Part shown: piece by piece, positions 55,669 through 64,000 of the stretch
How the letters are laid out: each line of letters opens with the position of its first letter
Numbering within the stretch: the stretch's first letter is position 1
Assembly: GCA_033558025.1 (NCBI GenBank)
Contig: JAUCEF010000003.1
Coordinates: forward strand, 1,948,001 to 2,012,000
Reading direction: 5' to 3'
Source of the DNA: Phytophthora sp. 'mugwort'
Taxonomy: Eukaryota > Oomycota > Peronosporomycetes > Peronosporales > Peronosporaceae
DNA: 64,000 nucleotides
Notes under the pieces: model-generated
Database searches by the model: none
The model's input: only the letters and a program-made list of their open reading frames with translations
Told to the model about the DNA's origin: nothing
Program-made: the position numbers and the translations under genes

Positions 55669-57020
55669 CTAGACTGGTGACGGGGGGGTCGATGACTTCG
55701 CCGCCTTAGTCGGGGGCGGCGAACGAGACAAGCGCGACGGCGGCGTCGACCTTACATCCTCCCGGATTTGACTTCGTGTTGACGGCGTTTCAAGTCGTCG
55801 ACGAGAACTTTCGAGTATTGATGCTCTTCTCAAGCTCCCATGTAGCTTCGTGGTCTGAATGGCATTCCATTTGACAACCATTCAGTCTTGCGATTAAACT
55901 GGCGCTTGAGTAACACCTCTTCGATAAAAGGAACATTTGTCTGACGCCTCATGTGCGACAACCCGATAAGCTTTGGAGAGTATGCGAGAATCGAACTTGT
56001 CTGGATTGGAGACGAAGTGACTGAGTACATCTACGTTGAAGGTAGGATTAAAAGATTTCATGCTGCTGACAAAGTAGGTCGCGCAGCATTGTCATTGACA
56101 TCTTCTTGCTGGCAAGGATCCCGCTTTACGTGCAGCTGAATTGGCACGCTTGACGTCAATATCCATTGCGGCATCCTTGAGAGGAATACGACGAGTATCC
56201 AACCTGACGCAAGCCTTGCTTTGGTGCTGATCGTAGTACTTCTTTTATGAGGCTTGAGCCTTGAGTAACCGCTCCGTAGCCTTGCCAATAATTTGTTCAC
56301 GTCCATTCTTGAAGCGATGTGCGTACTTTTTTAGACCTTGCCGAACTTGCACGTTCGTAGCCAATGTTGCAATGGAGTCGAAGGGTTTCGCTTCTGCGGA
56401 CTCGTATCCACTTCAAATGGCGATAAAAGAGTTGAGGCGCTAACGAGAGTAGCGTGAGCGTACTCAATGGTGGCGAGTTTGCTTGCCCAATCATCACCAT
56501 GATACGAAACAATGTATCGAAGGGTATCAGGTTCTGACGTTCGGTTTGACCTCCCGTTTGACCGAACGTCAGAACCTGATACCCTTGGCCTGAGCGCGGT
56601 AAGATGTTGTCATTTTTTATTGTACGACCATAATCTTGGCAAGCGAGGTCCATAAACCTAAAATGAATTGTGTATCACGGTCGCTGATGATGACCGCAGG
56701 GATTCCATGGTGACGAACGACATTGTCAAACAAGCGATAGGCTGTCCTCTCTGCATCATCAGTCGTATTGACGGCACAATAGATTGGACATTTGGGAAGC
56801 ATCATAGCCGTCGGACTCTAGCAATCCGGTCACGAAGTCCATGGATACAACTTCCCAACATTCCGTAGGTACCGGAATTGGAATCATCTGTCATTCTTCT
56901 TGGTGTTACTATGCTTCCAGCGTGTGCAAGTTTCGGAACTTTGCACGCAGTCTGAAACATCTTCGTGCAGAAATGACAGGTAACGGCATCCTCGTGTACG
57001 TTGACGCACGCTGCATCCAT
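55669..57020 (-). mobile_element. Gypsy retrotransposon fragment D (integrase and C-terminus), heavily decayed
   Basis: Minus strand: LPKCPIYCAVNTTDDAERTA near 56790, LFDNVVRHHGIPAVIISDRD near 56740-56680 (second catalytic Asp), GGQTERQNLIP near 56550 (Glu helix), RYIVSYHGDDWASKLATIEY near 56520-56460 and THATLVSASTLLSPFEVDT near 56450. A basic C-terminal part follows to about 55680 (RLKPHKRST, PLIGLSHMRRQTNVPFIEEV). The frame changes every 100-200 bases. Order and motifs fix it as Gypsy integrase, of a subfamily different from A and C. A 65-bp hairpin interrupts the coding sequence at 56521-56585. Confidence 0.78.
56521..56585. repeat. Perfect 25-bp inverted repeat, 15-nt loop, inside Gypsy D integrase
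   Basis: The arms 56521-56545 and 56561-56585 are exact reverse complements. Read on the minus strand, the lower-numbered arm keeps the integrase coding sequence (TERQNLIP), while the higher-numbered arm is its inverted copy and has replaced the expected preceding codons. Confidence 0.93.
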
Positions 57021-57559
57021 CAGCATTACACGAGGTACGGCGAGCCGCTAGCCGACCTTACGGATGATCGCTACGTGGAAGCCAAACGCAAGGGCAAATA
57101 GCTTAGTTTCATCGCCGCGATCATTGATACAGATCGCAATATTGATAAAAACGATCGTATCCCTGAGCAATCCGCCTATATTGTAGCTGGCACTGGTGGC
57201 ATTTTTAGGGGGGGGGGGCAAATCGCGGGTTATCATGACGTATTTTGACGTATTATTATGTGGGTTGGATGCAAACATGCTCGAGGTGTTGGATTCGAAA
57301 ATATGACATACTGTACGATCGTTATGGACAACACTAAGCTTTTATACGTATAGTCGGATATCAAATACGTCCTGAGTGGACTCAATGACCTGATCATTCA
57401 AGACGTTGGTGTTTAAGTGCAAGAATGCCATATCTTCGTCCGTCCTCTAAGTACAAGTGCCTTCATACATGGCAAGCATTGGTTATTTGCTTGCTGGGTT
57501 GTGGAGAAGAACTCACTAATCATGATCATGTATTTGGTGTTATTTTTTGTGTTAGAAAG
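57021..57559. other. Intergenic between Gypsy D and the MULE; G-run
   Basis: No gene. A run of about 12 G lies near 57208. The left terminal inverted repeat of the MULE should be here, but I could not pair it with the right side. Confidence 0.35.
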
Positions 57560-59416
57560 CTAGCTCAATCTTGCGTGCACATACAAAGGTAGCGGTATTG
57601 CAAGCAGTAATGTATTCTTGTCCACATATATGTGGCTCGGCGCCACAAAGTATCTCGAAAAGTCAGCAAGATATACACGCCCCCCCCCGCAGTTGTAATT
57701 ATCCACTTGCACTCTTAGGCCAGACTCGTAGATTTGCAGGCGCGGACTTGGTCGTACATCTGGCGGCAGCAGAGTTACCAGGTTTTGTGCCAAAGCGCGA
57801 ACGCTGACCAGGTAAGAGGACGACCTGAATCGTGACGAATACCTTCCTTTGGCGAGGTCCATCACAGAGCACCAAAAACGATTTCCGTTGCACCACGGTA
57901 ATGAGCACCATCTGCTTTGACAGCCCCGACATTGCTACCTGTATATTGCCCTGGTTTGCTGTGACATCCACAACAACCCCCAGAGTTGAGGCTGAAAGTA
58001 TTACGATGTTGGGATCACTGCCATACTTCATTGTCAATAACACATGCATTATCTCGTCGGTAAGGCATTCTTTCGCAATGAGATCTAGCACTTGAGCCTG
58101 TTCACAGCATATTATAGCTTGTTAAGATCTTAAATAGGAAAGAAAGCAAAGTTGACCGTACCTTGTTGGACAAGAATGGGATATCCTTCAGTAGAGCAGG
58201 CAGCTCTCGGTTACATTCAACAAAACAACTGGTGTTCGTGATATGCGAGAAATGCAGTTGTTCTATCCAGTCCAACGCTCGCTCAGCCTTTTTTTTAATT
58301 TCGGATGCTGTGTGCCATTTTTTCATGAGCGCCAAGGTGGAGTTGGCGAAGACTCCGATACCAACAACTTCAAGTGCAATGTCTAATTTGCGGACGCCAC
58401 GATGTTTTCTTTGGTATGCGGTGGTCACCTTCGCCATACACTTCGTTATAATGGGGAATATTCTGACGATATCTTCTGGCCTGAGCAGAGGTTTTGTCGC
58501 TGGCAGTTTCGAGATCTCGTGAGCAATAGGCGGATTTGGCTTGGTTATAAACGCGAGCAGCTTGAGCTGGGTCAACTTCTCGCGTGACGAGTTAAACGAC
58601 GGATTGCTGTCCAGCAATTCGTATCGCGAAAGAAGGTTAAGATTATTCTCATGCATGCCCAGACCTCCTTGGATCATCGTGACTCGGTTTCGGTTTGCCT
58701 TCACAGCTTTCGGTTTTTGCTTGGGTCGCCCTTTCGATTTCGGTGGACTTTCAATCTTAAAGTCGTTATGACGTTGGCGAGGTCAATTGATCTTGCTTGT
58801 GTTTCATTGTGCTCCGTAGCACGGCATGTCGGTGCAATTCCAGTGCGCAATTGCCCTAACTCCGTGTTCAACTGGGTATTCTCGCCCAGCTGTATTACCC
58901 GCGGGGTTTCGCTGCCCAACTGGGCTGAATCAGAACCAAACTGATCTCCCACTTGGGTTTCAGGTCTCGAGTGGGTTTCGTGGCACGACTGGGTGGTTTG
59001 TTCCGAGCTGGAAGACGAACGAACTTCGCATGTAGTATCAGGTACCTGCGGAGGAGCGTCGATTGCATTCACTACATTTTCCAATTCGACGCTACATACA
59101 CTCTCTACCCCATCCATGTCTTCAACTTCCTCGGGATGATACTGTGTGGATGCTCGTGAAATCGTATCGTATCCACGGTGCTTGAACAAACTGGCTACAC
59201 TTCTGAGTATTTTCCTGGCCTTCGTGTACTCTTTCGTTCCCAGACTACTCAAGTACTCACTGATAGTCGTTGCCGCTAGATGGCCTCTCGAAATTTCCGA
59301 TTGGAATCCCACATCGTAGTCACGTCCGGGATAATCCTCGAGACAGCAAATGAATCTCCAGACATGTCTGGTAGATCATTGATCGTACGCAGGGATGCCA
59401 ACAACCACCTCGGACT
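57560..59416 (-). pseudogene. MULE II C-terminal part: AT-hook linker and Ulp1/C48 protease domain
   Basis: It continues the transposase on the minus strand: WLLASLRTINDLPDMSGDSF near 59370, GHLAATTISEYLSSLGTKEY near 59280, and an acidic linker with repeated Gln/Glu-Leu-Gly units (AQLGSET, IQLGENT, TELGQL, 58930-58840). In another frame an AT-hook-like KSKGRPKQKPK follows near 58740, then a helical domain from about 58704 to 58162. A GT-AG intron (58098-58161) precedes LIAKECLTDEIMHVLLTMKY, VILSASTLGVVV and QMVLITVVQ. After a shift near 57895 the protease core follows: NRFWCSVMDLAKG near 57880 (the catalytic His of HW is replaced by Phe), VRALAQNLVTLLP near 57810, and QVDNYNCGGG near 57700 with the nucleophile Cys. 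Ulp1 domains cleave SUMO-type conjugates. The lost His and the frame shifts make this copy inactive. Confidence 0.75.
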
Positions 59417-59417
59417 A

Positions 59418-61714
59418 TCAGGTGGGTGGAATGTCCTCAAAATTGAGGTCCTTCCGAAGAAAAAAGACATGTCGGCAGGGTAACAACCGTGAGCTCATGA
59501 AAAGACATGAGCATGACCAGTCACATTTAGTGACCGAGTATTCACGCCGCGGCTCGTCAAGGTCATCTTCCTCATCAGAATCGTGTTGTATCAACATCAC
59601 ATCGAAAACTGGCTCGTAGTATTTGTACTTAGCCCTAGTAGTCGCGAAGATGTATTGCTCGTAAACGAGCTCACACGCATGCTCACTGACCAAATTCGAA
59701 AGAAACTGCATTTCTCGATCATACTTGGGGTTGTGGACGACGCTTAGTTTGTACAGCAATCCACAAACTTCCTCCCCACTTGATCTTGGTAGAACATTAT
59801 TGATGCAACACACTCGTCTACTCCCATAAACGAACTCACAAGATCTTTTAGTTGCTTCCAAGAGGCCTCAGTTCTGTTGTTCGTGTTGGTTCCCATAGTT
59901 ACAGCATTTTCTCGTTCGAAAGCACACCACATAGCTCGGCAAGAGTCCCAGCTCTTAGCGAATTAGATTTCAAATAGATGCTTCGGTTCTTCGCAGTCGC
60001 CTACTCCATCATTTCCACCGAGCTCTGCACCAGCTGAGCCCAACTCCCCACTATCAGGGCCCAACGCTCTATATTCCGCCCCCAACTCGTTACTAGCGGC
60101 ACCCAACTCCTCGACATCTTCACCTAAATCACCGCTGCTAGAACCACATTCACGTAATACAGAGGCAACCCTTTGACGAAACGGAACACCTAGACCGATA
60201 TTCATGATGTGGCGCATGTAGTTGTGATACTTCATGAACTCTAGTTCATTTTCTCGCATATACCAGTAAGTTCACCAGTCTTTGCTGCTGCCACGACGAG
60301 AACCTAAAATCCGCACTTGCTATCTCCTCGCGCAGAAATGTAATGACATGGAACTGACAAAGGAGCGAGCGAGCATCTGGAAAAGCAATCTTGGGAACGG
60401 AGATCTCGGTGAAGTCTTTGTCCCCTTCCAAAGATATCGTGAGTCGTAATCGAGAAAACCTTGTACTTGAAATATTGGTTCCGTGAGTAGCATCAATCAT
60501 CAAGACTTCGGGACATCGTTCAAACATTTGAAGCATATGCTGTGTCTGCATCGTTATACACGTAGCGATTGTCTACAAGAGGCTCAGAGTCATTTTCCCT
60601 ATTTTATTCCTATAAAAACACAGGACTCACATACCTTATCCCGCACACAATCCACGAAGATGCGACCAATATTTCCTGGCTCCTCAGAGAATTCAGTCAT
60701 CCACTGCTTCAGCCTCTTCGCACTGGTGTTAGCCGTGTCTTCTTGCTTCTTCTGCTTTCGGACTAGATTATGCACGTCTTGTGTGGATGAATTGCATGTG
60801 GATGTGTCGTGGATGTACTTCAAAATACTCTGTTTTGCCCCGGCTTTCCGAAGCTCATTCACCGTGTTGACCACATCAGCCTCGAGCGCAGTTCGGTTGT
60901 GCGGATACTGGTTGAATGTGTGCTTGTTCAGCGAATGATTGTGCACCAACCGAACCGTGGTAATATTCAAAGCTTACGTCGGAACGAGGCATCCTTCACT
61001 TGGATACAGGGATTGATCTAGAGTAACGACAGATACCCAATTAGCACAACCAAAACCCAAACTAGTAAAAGGAAACACAACTGAGTCCCAACTCATGCCC
61101 ATCTGAGCCGAAATACACCCAGCAGAAAAAACGTACCTGAGCTCTACACTCCATAGCTCTAGACTGTATCCGCTTCCTCTTTCCCTTACCACACGCCTTG
61201 TACTTCCCTGAGTGTGTGAAAGCAAAGGTCTTCCCGTAATTCCCCACTCCAATGAAAGTAAAGGCTTCGTGGAAGAAGTCGAGCACATCTTAGCGTTTCT
61301 GGTAGCCACGGTATTGTTTGTTCGGACGCGAAAACTCAGTTGACATATAATACCGGTCAGTATGGTCAGTATCATATGAACGGCAGCAAATTCATGACAG
61401 CAAATTCACGACATCAGCATACCTGGAAAGAACGCTGCATATACTCCTCCTCCAGATAGGCCTCTAAATCCTCCCAAGACTCAAACTCCCTCCGATTAAG
61501 CAGGGCGGCGTGTATCTCGACTTCTTGGCGAGCGGCCCTGCTTCGACTGCGACGGGTGTTGGTACTCGAACTGCTCGACGTTCGTTGGAAGAGTCCACCC
61601 ATTTCTCATCACTCGATTCATCCGGTCGCGAATAGGCAGATGTGCCTTCGCGTGCATCACTCTTTGCCTCACGAGGCGTCCTCATCACCGCTTTAACGTT
61701 ATGATCGGACGCCA
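59418..61714 (-). pseudogene. MULE II transposase (FAR1-like N-terminus, DDE core, SWIM finger)
   Basis: The minus strand starts at ATG 61714 (MASDHNVKAVMRTPREAKSD). After a shift, FESWEDLEAYLEEEYMQRSF near 61480 leads to a FAR1-like region with THSGKYKACGKGKRKRIQS near 61200 and ECRAQ near 61150. An intron probably begins there (GTACGT near 61138). It continues with VRLVHNHSLNKHTFNQYPHN near 60950, ILKYIHDTSTC near 60825, FERCPEVLMIDATHGTN near 60520 (first Asp), FPDARSLLCQFHVITFLREE near 60390, a run of six seven-residue Leu-Gly repeats (ELGAASN, ELGAEYR and so on, about 60150-60020), NAVTMGTNTNNRTEASWKQL near 59905, and a SWIM finger CDWSCSCL...LPCRHVF near 59510-59460 (CxCxnCxH). Stops and shifts show decay. 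Confidence 0.82.
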
Positions 61715-61730
61715 TATTCCCCCCCCCCCC

Positions 61731-61745
61731 CCGGCGCTGGTTTTC
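61731..61745. repeat. C-homopolymer, about 14 nt
   Basis: One of several long C/G runs in the window (others near 3882, 14937, 23461, 57208 and 57680), mostly beside transposon edges. Confidence 0.6.
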
Positions 61746-62004
61746 CACAAATGAGTGGTGGGGCCGGGTATACAGGGGATGTATACAGCATCCGCCGGAT
61801 GGATATTTGAAAAGCCAGCTGGCGGGTAGGTTAAAAACGGGCGCAACACTCACTCTCATTAAAAAAAAAGGTGTCCGTTCCCGATTTTACAAATACCTTC
61901 ACAACAACAAGTCCGCCAGCAATTACGTCTATTGTATTACTACGTAATAAATTACAATTTGGGTGTCTACTTAGTGCCCATTCTGGCTTCCGTTTCTCAG
62001 CGTG

Positions 62005-63999
62005 TCACTCTGTCAGATTCCCATTAGAGATACTATGTAGTAGCAGTCGATCGTGTGGGGCCAGCGTAGCTTCCGAGGCTGTAATACTGTTTACACTCTC
62101 ATCCAACGGAGCCACAACATGCTGGTCACTGGGTTCCTCTTCACAACGAGATCGGAACATGTAGACCATTTCAACCCCAAAGAAATGTGGCCCAGTCGGT
62201 TCCAACTCTTCTTTTCGCGGTATTTCGTCGCGGGACGTCATCAAACCAAGCAACTTCTTCAGCTGTTTACGGGCTACAATACGTCCCTGAAGCACAAGAT
62301 TTCTTGCCTCTAATGGATCCACTCTCTGCATCTGGGCCAGCAACTCCATAATAAACTTACAAATATGTGAGTACGGCACGTCCACATTGATGCGCTCTAC
62401 GTTTGCAGCCACGTCAGCCGAATTAACCACACAAGATTCTCCTAAAACTCTGTCTCCTTGCTGGAGCTTGAAAAGCAAAGCCTCAAGCATTGCGCGGTCT
62501 GGAGCGGGAGTGTTGGGACTTGTCCACGCTAACTTGTTGCGTTCACGATACTCTGGGAAGTCTTGAAGGAGGCGTTCATATGGCTCATGATCCAACCGAT
62601 AGAGCTCTGTAAGGCTGAGAGCTACACAAGTTTCGAGACGAGAGATGCCGTAAAGCAACGCTAACTCTCCGAAAAACTCACCACGTTCACGAATAGATTC
62701 ACTCGGATCTAGTTTCATCAAGACGCGACCTTGAGCGATAAAGTACATGCTGCGGTCGACGTCACCTTTCAGGACCACGTCCTCCCCTTCCGAGCACACG
62801 ACGTACTGCAAACACACGAGTAAACCACGTAGAAAATGATCGTCCAAGGCACGAAACGCACTGACTCGAGCTGCAAAGCTACGAAGAGTAGCCAATACAA
62901 CGTCTTGATGCAAAGTTTGCGAGACTTTCGCCACCGCTGCAAAGTCGTGTTCGCCTTTACACCGACGCCAAATCCGCGCGTAGTATGATTTCACCTGCCT
63001 TTTCAGCGTCTTCGGAACTTCATTCTGCACCAAATAATGCTGCAATTCGCCCAAATTCTGCTCAAATGCGGCTTCACGACGTGTTTGTGCGTCGAGTAGT
63101 TCACCCTGAGCTCCGACAAGCGCTCCGTAAATGTAAATACTCCATAAAGTGATCGCAATTTCCGCCACCAACTCCAACGGATTCATGGAGAGAATATCAC
63201 CATAAAACAGCGTTGAAATGCACTCCATGGAGAAGAGAAGCGAGCGTAGATATTTGCGTGTAAGTGGAACACTCTTCAAGTAGAAACCTGTAGGCCCCTC
63301 GCTCAGTAGTCGCGCACTTCCAGCCGTAGTCTCCGTGATGAACGTTAACATGCCTGATGTTGATAACCACGACGTTCCATAATGATGGAAGCTCAGTTCA
63401 CTAGTGACAAACCAGATACAAGCCAAAATATGACCCATCGCCAGGTACGAGGCCAATCCTTTCAAAAAATAGAGAAACGCTTCGTTCGCTGGTATTTTGC
63501 GATCGTAAATCAAGAATTGAACCAGTTGCTCTGACAATGGTTCAATCCGTTTTATCAACAATAAACGATTCATCCGTAACAACCAGCGTGTTGTCCACCA
63601 AGCAGCATGAGCTTCATGCTCCATGGATGACACGTAAGTTAATGGTATTCGGATATCTATTGAGAAAAGTAGCAATTCAAGTGGCAATATGGCTAAAATG
63701 TCAGCACAAAGAGCTGGATTCGATGTGAAAATTCGCCGACAACCGCCTTGACGCGTGTTTGCCAAACTGGCACCGACACTATGCACTGTCAACGAGGCAT
63801 AACGGATTTTATACCCAATATCAAATAGACACAGTAAGTCAAAGAAAACTTCCACGCCTGACCAAGAGCGCAACACACTAGTAGGAAGCTCGACGAGATC
63901 GGTCGCAAAACAGAGTTTAAAAGGAGTCACGAGCATGTGGTAAATTGCCAACATGAGCATGAAAATATCCCAAAATCGGCCCAATTCCTTAACTCGTCG
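62005..63999 (-). CDS. Cyclic-nucleotide-gated/HCN-type cation channel (N-terminus outside window)
   Basis: The minus-strand frame is open from the right edge to a stop at 62005; 665 codons are visible and the start lies beyond 64000. Six membrane segments and a pore can be placed: S1 FWDIFMLMLAIYHML (63970), S2 VEVFFDLLCLFDIG (63860), S3 ADILAILPLELLLF (63700), S4 WLLRMNRLLLIKR with spaced basic residues (63590), S5 FLYFLKGLASYLAMGHILA (63480), pore LFSMECISTLFYGDIL (63235-63190) and S6 ELVAEIAITLWSIYIYGALV (63180). A C-linker and cyclic-nucleotide-binding domain follow: EGEDVVLKGDVDRSMYFIAQ (62795) and the phosphate cassette GEFFGELALLYGISR (62690-62645). The filter reads T-L-F-Y-G-D, lacking the first glycine of TxGYGD. 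The C-terminal 200 residues are helical and acidic, function unknown. Plasma-membrane cation channel gated by voltage and/or cyclic nucleotide is the family role. Confidence 0.9.
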   Translation of the reverse strand, partial: RRVKELGRFWDIFMLMLAIYHMLVTPFKLCFATDLVELPTSVLRSWSGVEVFFDLLCLFDIGYKIRYASLTVHSVGASLANTRQGGCRRIFTSNPALCADILAILPLELLLFSIDIRIPLTYVSSMEHEAHAAWWTTRWLLRMNRLLLIKRIEPLSEQLVQFLIYDRKIPANEAFLYFLKGLASYLAMGHILACIWFVTSELSFHHYGTSWLSTSGMLTFITETTAGSARLLSEGPTGFYLKSVPLTRKYLRSLLFSMECISTLFYGDILSMNPLELVAEIAITLWSIYIYGALVGAQGELLDAQTRREAAFEQNLGELQHYLVQNEVPKTLKRQVKSYYARIWRRCKGEHDFAAVAKVSQTLHQDVVLATLRSFAARVSAFRALDDHFLRGLLVCLQYVVCSEGEDVVLKGDVDRSMYFIAQGRVLMKLDPSESIRERGEFFGELALLYGISRLETCVALSLTELYRLDHEPYERLLQDFPEYRERNKLAWTSPNTPAPDRAMLEALLFKLQQGDRVLGESCVVNSADVAANVERINVDVPYSHICKFIMELLAQMQRVDPLEARNLVLQGRIVARKQLKKLLGLMTSRDEIPRKEELEPTGPHFFGVEMVYMFRSRCEEEPSDQHVVAPLDESVNSITASEATLAPHDRLLLHSISNGNLTE

Positions 64000-64000
64000 G

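Larger units (their letters stand above)
57560..61714 (-). mobile_element. MULE II encoding a transposase joined to a Ulp1-type protease
   Basis: A minus-strand coding region of about 4.1 kb reads, with frame shifts and introns, as one polyprotein-like product: a FAR1-like zinc N-terminus, the MULE DDE core, a SWIM finger, a Leu-Gly-repeat/AT-hook linker and a C48 cysteine protease. Capture of Ulp1-like domains by Mutator-like elements is known (Kaonashi-type MULEs in plants). Terminal repeats were not identified, so the element limits are those of the coding sequence only. Confidence 0.8.

Overview
The window looks like a transposon-rich stretch of an oomycete nuclear genome, most likely Phytophthora or a close relative. 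The pointers are short GT-AG introns (59-80 nt, several with a visible CTAAC-type branch point), Copia, Gypsy, mariner, Merlin and MULE families with an oomycete flavour, an intron-less cytochrome P450 relic, a degenerate Crinkler-type LFLA domain, an FSP1/AIF-like FAD oxidoreductase and a cyclic-nucleotide-gated-type channel. This is recognition from memory; no database search was run. No tRNA, rRNA or CRISPR array was seen.

Ordinary genes are few: the C-terminal part of an LRR-like protein (3-605, cut by the left edge), a three-exon gene of unknown function (24392-27182), an FAD oxidoreductase (52774-53988) and an ion channel (62005-63999, cut by the right edge). A small coiled-coil ORF (50930-51325) is doubtful. 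The P450 (910-2439) and the Crinkler-like piece (about 50430-50800) are pseudogenes.

The rest is nested or broken mobile elements. At 2940-5710 a mariner-type transposase is interrupted by a complete Merlin element (3681-5118) with matching terminal inverted repeats and an 8-bp target duplication. From 9642 to 20431 a second mariner and a Copia element are each cut in two, and their halves are exchanged and inverted. The two Copia LTRs (261 bp each) still carry the same 5-bp target duplication ACAAC although they now lie 7.4 kb apart in opposite orientation. That is the signature of one inversion of about 8.3 kb. From 30.7 to 49 kb lies a Gypsy/Copia graveyard, mainly minus strand, holding one long Gypsy gag-pol, a truncated second Gypsy whose 3' end occurs twice, and a truncated Copia fused to it. 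From 57.5 to 61.7 kb lies a minus-strand MULE whose transposase (FAR1-like zinc region, DDE core, SWIM finger) runs on through an AT-hook linker into a Ulp1/C48 cysteine protease domain.

Smaller-scale structure includes six hairpin-forming inverted repeats, from short perfect ones to gapped foldbacks, one of them demonstrably an inverted copy of Gypsy integrase coding sequence. There is also a strong excess of the hexamer CCGTTC/GAACGG inside the LTR elements but not in the host genes.
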